DNA of 64,000 bases from an uncultured Chryseobacterium sp. GTDB taxonomy: Bacteria > Bacteroidota > Bacteroidia > Flavobacteriales > Weeksellaceae. This document shows, one piece after another, positions 8,670 through 16,293 of this stretch. The notes beneath the pieces were generated by a model that was not told the origin of the DNA, made no database searches, and was given only the letters and a program-made list of their open reading frames with translations. Position numbers and translations under genes: made by a program. Each line of letters starts with the position of its first letter. Positions within the stretch are counted from its first letter, which is position 1. The stretch lies in contig CAJYLH010000041.1 of NCBI GenBank assembly GCA_913775525.1, positions 57,592 through 121,591 of the forward strand, given 5' to 3'.

Positions 8670-8832
8670 TCATCACAGGAACCGGTTCTGCTTAACGCAG
8701 ATGAAAAGGGAATCGTGTGCAAATCACGAACTGTCGCGCAACTGTAAGTACCTTATATCTTTATTGATGATCCACTGTGCGGAAGCATGGGAAGGAAATA
8801 AAGACGGTATGAGTCAGGAGACCTGCCTTTCC
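8670..8832 (+). promoter_or_regulatory. Cobalamin riboswitch
   Basis: The conserved segments of the adenosylcobalamin aptamer appear in order: an AACCGGTT stem region near 8680, AAAAGGGAATCGTGTGCAAA (8704-8723), GAACTGTCGCGCAACTGTAA (8728-8747), the CACTGTG and GGGAAGG segments (8773-8795) and the B12 box AGTCAGGAGACCTGCC (8812-8827). In Bacteroidota such elements normally control btuB-like receptors or cobalamin-related metabolism. Here the next gene on the strand is an acyl-CoA thioesterase. No clear terminator hairpin is visible after the box, so control is probably translational. Confidence 0.93.
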
Positions 8833-8957
8833 TTTATACAAAAAACTTTCGCGATCTGAAGTTGATTGATCTGATGAATGCTTACGGGAACATGCTGTGT
8901 TCCTGCTGTCATTATTCTGCTCAACGGCTCCTTTCGCGTTCATATAATAATGCAATA

Positions 8958-9341
8958 ATGACAACAGAAGAAAGAATTGAAGCCTCGGAAACCAGAATTT
9001 TTAAAGCCGTTTTCCCAAACACCACCAATCATTACGATACCCTTTTCGGAGGGACTGCCATGCAGCTGATGGATGAAGTAGCCTTTATTACCGCTACGCG
9101 TTTTGCCCGGAAAAGGGTGGTTACGGTAAGCAGCGATAAGATCGACTTTAAAAAACCGATTCCTGCCGGGACCATTGTAGAACTGATCGGTAAAGTAGCA
9201 CATGTGGGAACCACCAGTATGAAGGTGAGCGTTGAGATTTACACGGAACAGATGTATTCTTATGAGCGCGAAAAAGCTATTGTCGGGGATTTCACTTTTG
9301 TATCCATCGATGAATTCAAGAAACCAACTCCTATATTATAA
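8958..9341 (+). CDS. Acyl-CoA thioesterase (hotdog fold, YciA/BACH type)
   Basis: A 127-residue hotdog enzyme that hydrolyses acyl-CoA thioesters. NHYDTLFGGTAMQLMDEVAF carries the conserved N/HxxGxxFGG and catalytic Asp region, and VTVSSDKIDFKKPIPAG is the second conserved block. I chose the ATG at 8958 (MTTEERIEAS). An in-frame extension without stops reaches back to ATG 8874 and would add a cysteine-rich segment (MLCSCCHYSAQR) not expected in the family. The gene is the only one downstream of the cobalamin riboswitch and ends before a strong hairpin, so the riboswitch appears to act on it alone. Confidence 0.88.
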   Translation: MTTEERIEASETRIFKAVFPNTTNHYDTLFGGTAMQLMDEVAFITATRFARKRVVTVSSDKIDFKKPIPAGTIVELIGKVAHVGTTSMKVSVEIYTEQMYSYEREKAIVGDFTFVSIDEFKKPTPIL

Positions 9342-9352
9342 ATACATCAGTG

Positions 9353-9381
9353 GCTTGCGGCGGCCGGAGGCCGCCGCAAGC
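9353..9381. terminator. GC-rich perfect hairpin between convergent genes
   Basis: A perfect 13-bp stem, GCTTGCGGCGGCC paired with GGCCGCCGCAAGC across a GGA loop. It lies 12 bp after the thioesterase stop and 5 bp from the stop of the convergent HD-domain gene. It lacks a good T-run on either strand, so intrinsic termination is likely but not certain. Confidence 0.65.
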
Positions 9382-9385
9382 ATTA

Positions 9386-9982
9386 TTACAGCTCTTTGAC
9401 AAGCTTTTTATTGTCCAGGCATTTCGTCAGCAGCATTTCAAATGCCTCACCCATTTCATCGGAAGCTCTTCCAATGGCATTTTCAAGCATATTTCTTACC
9501 TGCTTTTCTGTTACGCCGGCTTCTGTCCAGCTTTTCCCTGACGTATGGGCATTCAGGATAAACGGCATGATACGGTCTATGGCACAGGCGAAAATAGCAT
9601 CCGGAGTCTGCTCTTCCTCAAACTCCAGCCAGAGGTTGAAAAATTCTGAGCGGATCGGTTCATCCAGGATCCCGAAAATATTCTTGGCCGATTGTTTTTC
9701 ACGTTCAAACTTCCCCACCATTGCCTGCTCGTCAAACAAAAACGTATCTCCGGCTTCAATTTCCACCAGGTCATGGATGGAAAGCATCCTGATGACCCGC
9801 AGAAGGTCGATATCCGCTCTGCATTTCGCGTACGGATAAAGAATCTGGGCAAGGATGATGATCTGCCAGGAATGTTCGGCCGTATTTTCACGCCGGGTAT
9901 CATCGGCATTGTAATTTCTTCTCTGTACATTTTTCAAAGCGTCTACGGCTAGGATAAAATCTATTTCCTTTTGTATTTTCAT
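9386..9982 (-). CDS. HD-domain hydrolase (YfbR/HDDC2-like)
   Basis: A 198-residue HD-superfamily metal hydrolase. The metal-binding residues appear as the His in NTAEHSWQ, HD in MLSIHDLVEIEAGDTF and a later Asp in ACAIDRIMPF. Relatives (YfbR, HDDC2) are nucleoside 5'-monophosphatases; substrate here is inferred only. An ATG at 10000 would add six residues, but a TATTTTTG promoter box lies inside that extension, so ATG 9982 (MKIQKEID) is the better start. It is transcribed towards the thioesterase. Confidence 0.8.
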   Translation of the reverse strand: MKIQKEIDFILAVDALKNVQRRNYNADDTRRENTAEHSWQIIILAQILYPYAKCRADIDLLRVIRMLSIHDLVEIEAGDTFLFDEQAMVGKFEREKQSAKNIFGILDEPIRSEFFNLWLEFEEEQTPDAIFACAIDRIMPFILNAHTSGKSWTEAGVTEKQVRNMLENAIGRASDEMGEAFEMLLTKCLDNKKLVKEL

Positions 9983-9986
9983 ACTG

Positions 9987-9994
9987 CAAAAATA
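9987..9994 (-). promoter_or_regulatory. TAnnTTTG -7 box of HD hydrolase gene
   Basis: TATTTTTG on the minus strand, four bases before ATG 9982. It decides the start codon and implies a leaderless message. Confidence 0.55.
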
Positions 9995-10048
9995 ATTCAT
10001 TTGAAGGTATCATATATATTCTTTACCTTTAGATAACAAATATTCAGT

Positions 10049-11389
10049 ATGCCTTCACCCTTCCACTACCCCACAGAAATTACCGGACTTGATAAGTTGT
10101 ATTCTTTATTAAAGGGGGTCAACCATCCACTGGAAGTCATCAGCAGGAACCACCGGATTGCCGGCGATCATTACTTCATCAATGCTTCCTTTGCTGATAA
10201 AAAGTTCATTTTTACGCAGGACCAGGAATTTGTGGAGTACATCCTGAAACAGAACCACAGGAATTATTTTAAATCTGAAATCCAGTCGGTCACCCTCAGG
10301 AAATACCTTGGAAAGGGACTGCTTACCAATAACGGGAAAGACTGGCTTCAGCAGCGGAGGCTCATACAGCCGGGGTTCAGCAAAGCAAAGATCAGCAGCC
10401 TGGTTTCCATCATGGAGGAAGAAATTGATCGATCGATGCTACTGTTTAAAGCACAGGAAGAAACAGACCTGTATCATTTTTTCCATCAGCTGGCTTTTGA
10501 TATCGTAGCCAAGACGCTGTTCAGTTCTGATATTGACCAGGCTAAAGTCCAGGAACTGGGCAGGATCATTACAGAAATTCAGGAATTTTTCACCAGGGAA
10601 GTACGGCTTCCTTTTTATACGAAGGCCATGGATATCCTCGGGATTACCCGGAAAAACATCCGCAAAAGTGAAGGCGCAAGAAAGATCATTCAGGAGATCC
10701 TGGATAAAAGGCGCGCATCCGGCGAAGAAAAGCATGATTTGCTTGACATGATGATCAATGCAAGATATGAAGATACCCAGCTTCCCATGACCGATGAACA
10801 GCTGGTGGATGAGATGCTTATCCTTTTTATCGCCGGACATGAAACGACAGCCAACGCATTAAGCTTTATCTTTTTTGAAATCAGCAGGCATCCTGAGGCA
10901 GAACAGGCTTTAAGGAATGAAATCTCCGGATTGGGCGAAGAGGTTTTCACTCCGGAATCCCTGATGAAAAAATCCTACACCGTCAATATCATTAAGGAAG
11001 CGATGCGTCTGCATCCGCCGGCATGGGGCATTGACCGGGAAGCACTAGAGGACGATCATTTCAAAGAATATTCCTGGGGAAAGGGTACTCAGATCATCCT
11101 GTACATCAGCGGCCTGCATAGGAACCCTAAATACTGGACAAATCCTGAGGCATTCATTCCGGAACGTTTTGACGATGAGAATGCCCGGAATTTTGCGTAT
11201 TATCCTTTCGGAGCCGGACCAAGACTATGCATCGGCGAACACTTTGCCATGATGGAAATGGTGCTGATCGTCCGTAAATTTTATCAGCAATTCAGCTTTA
11301 CCTCTTCTCACGACCAGGTAGAAAAGAAGGCATTGGTAACGCTAAGACCCATAAAGGTCTCCGGAAAAATTATACAAAATCCCATCTGA
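10049..11389 (+). CDS. Cytochrome P450
   Basis: A 446-residue soluble P450 monooxygenase. The I-helix oxygen-binding motif is AGHETTANALS, the K-helix ExxR lies in KEAMRLHPPAWG, the PERF motif is FIPERFDDEN, and the heme-binding loop is FGAGPRLCIGEHFA with the axial Cys. There is no signal peptide and no fused reductase, so it needs external ferredoxin or flavodoxin partners, none of which are adjacent. The general type resembles fatty-acid hydroxylating CYP102-like or CYP4-like P450s found in flavobacteria, but the substrate cannot be told from sequence. Monocistronic. Confidence 0.95.
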   Translation: MPSPFHYPTEITGLDKLYSLLKGVNHPLEVISRNHRIAGDHYFINASFADKKFIFTQDQEFVEYILKQNHRNYFKSEIQSVTLRKYLGKGLLTNNGKDWLQQRRLIQPGFSKAKISSLVSIMEEEIDRSMLLFKAQEETDLYHFFHQLAFDIVAKTLFSSDIDQAKVQELGRIITEIQEFFTREVRLPFYTKAMDILGITRKNIRKSEGARKIIQEILDKRRASGEEKHDLLDMMINARYEDTQLPMTDEQLVDEMLILFIAGHETTANALSFIFFEISRHPEAEQALRNEISGLGEEVFTPESLMKKSYTVNIIKEAMRLHPPAWGIDREALEDDHFKEYSWGKGTQIILYISGLHRNPKYWTNPEAFIPERFDDENARNFAYYPFGAGPRLCIGEHFAMMEMVLIVRKFYQQFSFTSSHDQVEKKALVTLRPIKVSGKIIQNPI

Positions 11390-11511
11390 ATAATTCTTTT
11401 CAGCACTTTCTTAAAACTCATTAAAAATTTATCGTATTGATTATCAAATAATTAACATAAAATAAAATATTTTTTCACTACTTTGTATTGCATAATACCA
11501 TTTTAATTACA

Positions 11512-11519
11512 TATCTTTG
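11512..11519 (+). promoter_or_regulatory. TAnnTTTG -7 box of the PadR-PspC operon
   Basis: TATCTTTG lies 75 nt before the PadR start. The leader contains GGTTC and GAACC arms around CTAGCTAG at about 11538-11558, a symmetric site that could be a regulator-binding site or a hairpin. Confidence 0.5.
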
Positions 11520-11594
11520 TAATGTAAAATCAGAGAAGGTTCAACTAGCTAGGAACCGGAGTCTGAAAATATAACTCATTAAAACTTATTAAAA

Positions 11595-11924
11595 ATGAAT
11601 ACCGAAAATACCAAAGCGCAAATGCGGAAAGGGATTCTGGAATTCTGTATTTTGAGTCTCATCAACCACCGGGAAATGTATGTGTCTGATCTTATTGATG
11701 AACTGAAAAAAGGAAAACTGGATGTCGTGGAAGGAACCCTCTACCCTCTCCTGACCAGACTTAAGAACGGAGAATTCCTCTCTTACCGTTGGGAAGAATC
11801 TACCGGAGGCCCACCCAGAAAGTATTACCAGATCACAGAAAAAGGAAAACTGTTTTTAGACGAACTCCAGAATACCTGGAATGACCTCACCAACTCGGTT
11901 AACCAAATTACTCAAAACCATTAA
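11595..11924 (+). CDS. PadR-family transcriptional regulator
   Basis: A 109-residue winged-helix regulator. It has KGILEFCILSLINHREMYVSD, then the recognition region DVVEGTLYPLLTRLKNGEFL and the wing SYRWEESTGGPPRKYYQITEKG, all typical of PadR. The C-terminal dimerisation helix is short, as in subfamily 2. PadR proteins of this type usually repress the next genes until an envelope or drug signal appears. The PspC-domain gene follows after 11 bp, so this is probably a self-regulated two-gene operon. Confidence 0.92.
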   Translation: MNTENTKAQMRKGILEFCILSLINHREMYVSDLIDELKKGKLDVVEGTLYPLLTRLKNGEFLSYRWEESTGGPPRKYYQITEKGKLFLDELQNTWNDLTNSVNQITQNH

Positions 11925-11935
11925 AAAACAAAGCT

Positions 11936-13657
11936 ATGAACAAGACACTCTCAATAGGACTCGCAGGTTTTTCTTTCACTATAGAAGAGCATGCTTATAT
12001 AAAACTCAGCGATTACCTCAATGCACTCCGGAGCTCACTGGATGCTGAAGAAGCAGACGAGGTAATGCACGACATCGAAATCAGGATGGTTGAAATCTTC
12101 AGGGATTCCATGTCCAAACGCGAAGTAATCAATGATACCGATGTAGAAAGGGTGATCGCACAGATCGGAAGCCCTGAAAAAATTGAAGAACAGGAAGAAG
12201 CTTACTATTCTGAAAAAAATACAAAAAAAACATATAATCCCGGAACTGAGTACGCACATAAAAAACAGCTCTTCCGTGATCCTGAAAAACAAAAAATAGC
12301 AGGGGTTTGTGCCGGGCTTGCTGCTTATTTCGGCATGGATATTACAGTAATGAGACTGATCTGGGTAGGCGCATTTCTATTCCTTTGGGTAGCACCAGGA
12401 TCTTCATTTTTGATCATTCTTCTTTATTTTATACTTTGGGCAGTGCTCCCTAAAGCTGAAACAGCATCAGATTTCTTAAAGATGAAAGGTAAACCGCTCA
12501 ACTTCGATAACCTAAAGGAAGAGTCCAGCAAACTGGTACAGTTTGCGAATGAAACTACTACAAGAGCAGGCGAGATCTATATTGAAAATAAACCTTATAT
12601 CAACAATGCCGGCAACGGAGTGTGGAATATACTGAAATACATCATCGGCGGAATCTTTGTCATTATGGCTGTAGGAAGTATTGTAGGAACTTTCGTAGTG
12701 TTCGGTTTGTTCGGGATCAATTCCAATTTCCCGGGAGCTAATGAGATTCGGTTTTATATGGATGACAATGGCATGGATAAAGTCCTGGTTGCAATAATGG
12801 TTATCGGTTCCCTGATCCCGGCGATTATCTTCAGCCTCCTGAGCATCAGAATTTTCTCCCCAAAAACAAAACTGAAAAATATCGGTTGGGTGCTGGGCGC
12901 ACTTTTCCTTAGTCTGATTGCATTAGGAAGCTATTTCGGTGTAAGCATGGGGAAGAGAGAAATGCTTTTCAGAGGACATAAGGAAGATACCGAAGAGATT
13001 GCCATTGATACCAAGTCTGATACATTATACGTAGATGTTAAGCAGGTTACTATTCCTCAGAACTTTACCGCATACGATGATGATCTTTATTCCGACAAAG
13101 TATCAGTATACAAAAAAGACTGGATCCACCTTGACGTAACAAGAAAGGCCGATGTAAAGGCGCCTTACCTGATCATCAAAAAAGAAGCTAAAGGATACAA
13201 TTTACCGTTGAATGTAAGTATTCCGGTGGATATCATAAACAACAGGATTATCCTTCCGAACTACATCAAATACCCTTATGACCACCGATTCAGAAGCTAC
13301 AATGTTGATTATGAACTTGTACTTCCTTTAAAAACCGTTGTCATTCCGGCAAAAAATGACGAAATCAGTTTTGACGGGGATCTCAATGCAGACGGAATCA
13401 ACGATAATGACCAGGAAAAGGATGAAGATGGAAACATCAGGATCGAGAAAAACAAGATTACCGTAAACGGATCTACCATCGAATACAATTCAGAAAATGA
13501 AGACAGCATCATTATTAACGGTAAAAAAGTTCCTGAATCTGAAGCTAACAAAGTGATGGATTCCATCAAGACCAACATCAAGAAAAGCTTCAAAAACAGA
13601 GATGTAGACATCAAGGTAAATGAAGGGAAAAATGAAATTTCTATAAAAACCAAATAA
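11936..13657 (+). CDS. PspC-domain membrane protein
   Basis: A 573-residue protein. An acidic helical N-terminal region (about 20-90) comes first, then a PspC domain at about 110-175 (LFRDPEKQKIAGVCAGLAAY, then a hydrophobic helix). Three or more further membrane helices lie at about 235-350, and a long C-terminal periplasmic beta region rich in Asp, Asn and Lys follows. PspC domains sense envelope stress in the phage-shock response. This PadR plus long PspC pairing is common in flavobacteria, but its signal is unknown. Within the C-terminal part, an Asp-rich stretch (DGDLNADGINDNDQEKDEDG) resembles a calcium-binding loop. Confidence 0.85.
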   Translation: MNKTLSIGLAGFSFTIEEHAYIKLSDYLNALRSSLDAEEADEVMHDIEIRMVEIFRDSMSKREVINDTDVERVIAQIGSPEKIEEQEEAYYSEKNTKKTYNPGTEYAHKKQLFRDPEKQKIAGVCAGLAAYFGMDITVMRLIWVGAFLFLWVAPGSSFLIILLYFILWAVLPKAETASDFLKMKGKPLNFDNLKEESSKLVQFANETTTRAGEIYIENKPYINNAGNGVWNILKYIIGGIFVIMAVGSIVGTFVVFGLFGINSNFPGANEIRFYMDDNGMDKVLVAIMVIGSLIPAIIFSLLSIRIFSPKTKLKNIGWVLGALFLSLIALGSYFGVSMGKREMLFRGHKEDTEEIAIDTKSDTLYVDVKQVTIPQNFTAYDDDLYSDKVSVYKKDWIHLDVTRKADVKAPYLIIKKEAKGYNLPLNVSIPVDIINNRIILPNYIKYPYDHRFRSYNVDYELVLPLKTVVIPAKNDEISFDGDLNADGINDNDQEKDEDGNIRIEKNKITVNGSTIEYNSENEDSIIINGKKVPESEANKVMDSIKTNIKKSFKNRDVDIKVNEGKNEISIKTK

Positions 13658-13825
13658 TAACCGGCAGAGAGTGGTTTGAAGGTGTGAATGGAAAGCAACC
13701 GTTTGAAATTCACACCCTTCTTCTCTCAGAAAAATAAAAAAACTGCTGTTTTGGTATTGATATTTCACCAAATAGTTTTATCTTCGTACAAAATTAATAA
13801 CCCCAACAAAAAAAACATCATCACA

Positions 13826-13888
13826 ATGGTACAGGTCGCATTAGAAATCGTAATAAAAGTCGTTGATTTCATCACCGGTTTGTTTTAA
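13826..13888 (+). CDS. Candidate 20-residue amphipathic peptide
   Basis: A short frame encodes MVQVALEIVIKVVDFITGLF. It stands alone in a 302-bp gap, preceded by TATCTTCG at about 13782-13789 (one mismatch to the -7 box, about 36 nt upstream) and followed by a clean terminator-like hairpin. Hydrophobic residues alternate with Glu, Lys and Asp so as to form one apolar helix face, as in delta-hemolysin-like or type I toxin peptides. Promoter, short frame and hairpin together look like a dedicated unit. Translation is not shown, and the family is not recognised. The rest of the gap holds nothing else clear. Confidence 0.45.
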   Translation: MVQVALEIVIKVVDFITGLF

Positions 13889-13912
13889 GAAATAATATTT
13901 CAATATATTTGT

Positions 13913-13939
13913 AAAGTATAACCACTTTGGTTATACTTT
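13913..13939 (+). terminator. Intrinsic terminator after the 20-residue peptide
   Basis: AAAGTATAACCA and TGGTTATACTTT form a perfect 12-bp stem around a CTT loop, followed by further T. A TATATTTG box (13904-13911) overlaps its left edge. If that box is the promoter of the following acyltransferase, the hairpin would lie at the very start of its leader instead. Confidence 0.7.
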
Positions 13940-13959
13940 TTTGCTTTAATGTAAGATCT

Positions 13960-14538
13960 ATGAAAACACTGATCGGCAAACTGCTGCTGAAGCTTATGGG
14001 CTGGAAAGTCGTTCTGCAGGGCGATGTTAACGTACTCAACCGGTGCATCCTTGTTGTGGCTCCCCATACGCATAATATGGAATACATCCTCGGCAACCTT
14101 GCCTACTGGTCCCTAAAAAAGCCCCTGAAAATCATTATCAAAGATGCCCATACCAAAGCATGGTACGGAAGTGCAGTACGAGGACTGGGCGGAATAGGCA
14201 TTGACAGGAGCCAGAAAAACGACCTGGTCAACTTCGTAGCCAAACAGTTTGAAAAGGATGATTTCAGCCTTGTGATTACGCCTGAAGGAACGCGGAGCTG
14301 GGTACCGAAATGGAGAAAAGGGTTTTACCATATGGCACTGGCAGCCAAAGTTCCCATTGTTCTGGCAGCCGGAGATTTTAAACGCAAAACCGTCTATCTG
14401 GGATACACCATTCCCTATGAAAGGATTGCTTCTGTTCCGTATGAGGAGATCATGGCAGAAATACAGGATTATTATATTAAAAATGACATCGGCCCGAAAG
14501 TGCCGGCCAACTGGAACCCGAATATTATGGGGAATTAG
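13960..14538 (+). CDS. 1-acylglycerol-phosphate acyltransferase-like protein
   Basis: A 192-residue PlsC-superfamily protein expected to transfer an acyl group to a lysophospholipid at the inner membrane. The second motif is clear (ITPEGTRSWVPKWRKGFYHM) and so is the later proline block (KVPIVLAA). The catalytic HX4D motif reads HTHNME in APHTHNMEYILGN, so the acidic residue is Glu instead of Asp. I chose ATG 13960 (MKTLIGKLLLKLMGW), which begins a typical amphipathic N terminus; an upstream in-frame start at 13927 falls inside the terminator hairpin. Confidence 0.82.
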   Translation: MKTLIGKLLLKLMGWKVVLQGDVNVLNRCILVVAPHTHNMEYILGNLAYWSLKKPLKIIIKDAHTKAWYGSAVRGLGGIGIDRSQKNDLVNFVAKQFEKDDFSLVITPEGTRSWVPKWRKGFYHMALAAKVPIVLAAGDFKRKTVYLGYTIPYERIASVPYEEIMAEIQDYYIKNDIGPKVPANWNPNIMGN

Positions 14539-14548
14539 GGGTTGGGTA

Positions 14549-14618
14549 AGATGCTAGATGTCAGATATTAGATATCAGATGTCAGACTTAAGACTTCAGA
14601 CATTAGACATTAGATTAT
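14549..14618. repeat. Heptanucleotide array, AGAYNNN type, ten units
   Basis: Ten consecutive 7-bp units, each beginning AGAT or AGAC (AGATGCT, AGATGTC, AGATATT and so on), start 10 bp after the acyltransferase stop. The first three or four bases of each unit are fixed and the last three vary. The same pattern occurs after the stops at 55114 and 59510. No coding or hairpin role is apparent. Confidence 0.85.
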
Positions 14619-14658
14619 TAATTATAGCTTACTAAAATTATAATATAATTGTAAACCA

Positions 14659-14721
14659 ATTACTCATTACCTATTACTCATTACTCATTACTTATTACCC
14701 ATTACTTATTACCCATTACTT
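14659..14721. repeat. Heptanucleotide array, ATTACYY type, nine units
   Basis: Nine uninterrupted 7-bp units (ATTACTC, ATTACCT, ATTACTT, ATTACCC) end 23 bp before the start of the thioesterase gene. The array lies where promoter or leader sequence would be expected, so unit-number changes could alter expression. Confidence 0.9.
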
Positions 14722-14744
14722 TTAAACAACTTAAATACAAAACC

Positions 14745-15170
14745 ATGCAGGGCACGAAGGAAGAAATACTGGCATACATCAACGATTGGGGTGACGAAAC
14801 ATTTCCGAAAACGCTTGACATCAAATTTACGGATATTGATCTTGAGAAGGAGACCTTAACCGCAACAATGCCCGTTTTGCCGAGAATACACCAGCCATTC
14901 GGAATTATGCACGGCGGGGCAAGCTGCGTACTCGCTGAAACCCTGGGATCAAGCCTGTCCAATATCTTTATCGACGGCGATAAATACTATGGAGTAGGCA
15001 CCAATATCAACACCAATCATTTAAGAAGTAAAAAAGACGGACTGGTTACAGGTTTTGTACGGTTCATCAGAAAAGGGAAATCCATGCACGTTTCGGAAAT
15101 TGAGATCCGTGACGAAAAAGGGCAGCTGATCAGCCACACTACAATGACGAATGCCATTATCCACAAATAA
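14745..15170 (+). CDS. PaaI/MenI-like hotdog thioesterase
   Basis: A 141-residue hotdog-fold thioesterase. The motif HQPFGIMHGGASCVLAETLG is the family signature (HGG followed by a catalytic Glu). YGVGTNINTNHLRSKKDGLV and a C-terminal TTMTNAII complete the fold. It is followed 14 bp later by a chorismate-utilising enzyme. In this setting the likely reaction is hydrolysis of 1,4-dihydroxy-2-naphthoyl-CoA in menaquinone synthesis (MenI role), though phenylacetyl-CoA-type relatives look similar. Confidence 0.8.
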   Translation: MQGTKEEILAYINDWGDETFPKTLDIKFTDIDLEKETLTATMPVLPRIHQPFGIMHGGASCVLAETLGSSLSNIFIDGDKYYGVGTNINTNHLRSKKDGLVTGFVRFIRKGKSMHVSEIEIRDEKGQLISHTTMTNAIIHK

Positions 15171-15184
15171 ATCCTTTCTGATCC

Positions 15185-16162
15185 GTGGTCTATTTTAAAT
15201 TCCCGTTCGATGAACAGCTGTACTCAACCGATGAAGATTCGAATGAAAACCAGATAAGCTTTCATCCTTTCAACGGTTCAGAGGCAATCCAATGTTCCGG
15301 AACGCTGATTCAGGTGAATGCAGGACACTCTAACAGCATACCGGATCTTTTTCAGCCATTGCCGGAAGAAGAACAGGTGTACAGGGAAGAAACCCGGGAA
15401 GAATATATTGACAATATTCATCAGGTGATCCGGCTCATTAAAGAAAAGAGCCTGCCTAAACTGGTGTATTCCAGAAGAAAAATAGTCGGCGGATTCAGTA
15501 AAATTGATCTTCAGACCAGCTTCAACAATCTTTGCGAAGCTTATCCGAATGCTTTCAGGTATATCTTCAATAATGGTGAACATTCATGGATGGGCGCATT
15601 CTCTGAGGTTCTGGGAAAATTCAATAAGTCTACCCATGAATTCGAAACCATGAGCCTTGCCGGTACCCTACCGGTTTCAGAAGCATGGACGGAAAAGGAA
15701 ATTGAGGAACAGAAGCCGGTTTCGGATTATATAAAAAATATTCTGGACCGTTACTCGAACGAAGTAAGCACTTCAGCAACCTATGACCATATTTCAGGCA
15801 ACATCAAGCATCTGAGAACGGATTTCAGGGCCAGGATAAAACCTGAAGACCTTGACCGGATCATAGCAGACCTCCACCCTACTCCTGCTGTTTGCGGAAT
15901 CCCAAAGGACTTCTGCAAAGAGCAGATTGAACGGACTGAAAAATATCCCCGCGAACTCTATGCCGGTTACATCAGGATTAAAACTGACGATACAGTACAG
16001 TATTATGTGAACCTGCGTTGTGCCAAACTGTTCAGGGACTCGGTTCATCTGTTTGTGGGCGGCGGTATCACCTCCCAGAGTTCTCCTGAAAAGGAATGGA
16101 GGGAAACAGAGCTTAAATCTGAAGCAATTTTAAAAAACCTGATCCTTTTATCATCTGAATAG
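15185..16162 (+). CDS. menF: Isochorismate synthase (chorismate-binding enzyme)
   Basis: A 325-residue member of the chorismate-utilising family. KLVYSRRKIVGGFSK marks the N-terminal half; ETMSLAGTLPVSEAWTEKE, HLRTDFRARI, HPTPAVCGIPKD and VGGGITSQSSPEKEWRETE are the ordered active-site blocks. It is shorter than MenF or EntC of E. coli (about 390-430), as is usual in Bacteroidota. The start is taken as GTG at 15185, as no closer ATG exists. Pairing with the MenI-like gene points to menaquinone rather than siderophore synthesis; menC lies 25 kb away on the other strand. Confidence 0.85.
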   Translation: MVYFKFPFDEQLYSTDEDSNENQISFHPFNGSEAIQCSGTLIQVNAGHSNSIPDLFQPLPEEEQVYREETREEYIDNIHQVIRLIKEKSLPKLVYSRRKIVGGFSKIDLQTSFNNLCEAYPNAFRYIFNNGEHSWMGAFSEVLGKFNKSTHEFETMSLAGTLPVSEAWTEKEIEEQKPVSDYIKNILDRYSNEVSTSATYDHISGNIKHLRTDFRARIKPEDLDRIIADLHPTPAVCGIPKDFCKEQIERTEKYPRELYAGYIRIKTDDTVQYYVNLRCAKLFRDSVHLFVGGGITSQSSPEKEWRETELKSEAILKNLILLSSE

Positions 16163-16293
16163 CCCGATCTTTTTGCTGAACTGGAACTTGGTTAAGGATT
16201 TAATGATGAGTAAGAAATAAGGCCAAGGATCAGACTGCACTGTCTGATTTTTTATTTAAATTCAAACTGACCATCCGATTGAGACCCAAAAAA

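Noticed and set aside
8862-8957. Thioesterase start at TTG 8862 or ATG 8874
   Set aside because: The added cysteine-rich residues do not belong to the hotdog family; ATG 8958 gives the expected length. Kept as a finding because the extension is open.
8761-8964. Minus-strand 67-codon frame
   Set aside because: It lies antisense to the cobalamin riboswitch and its leader; no protein features.
14549-14721. Possible CRISPR-like array
   Set aside because: Units are 7 bp with no spacers of constant length and no cas genes; these are simple heptamer arrays.
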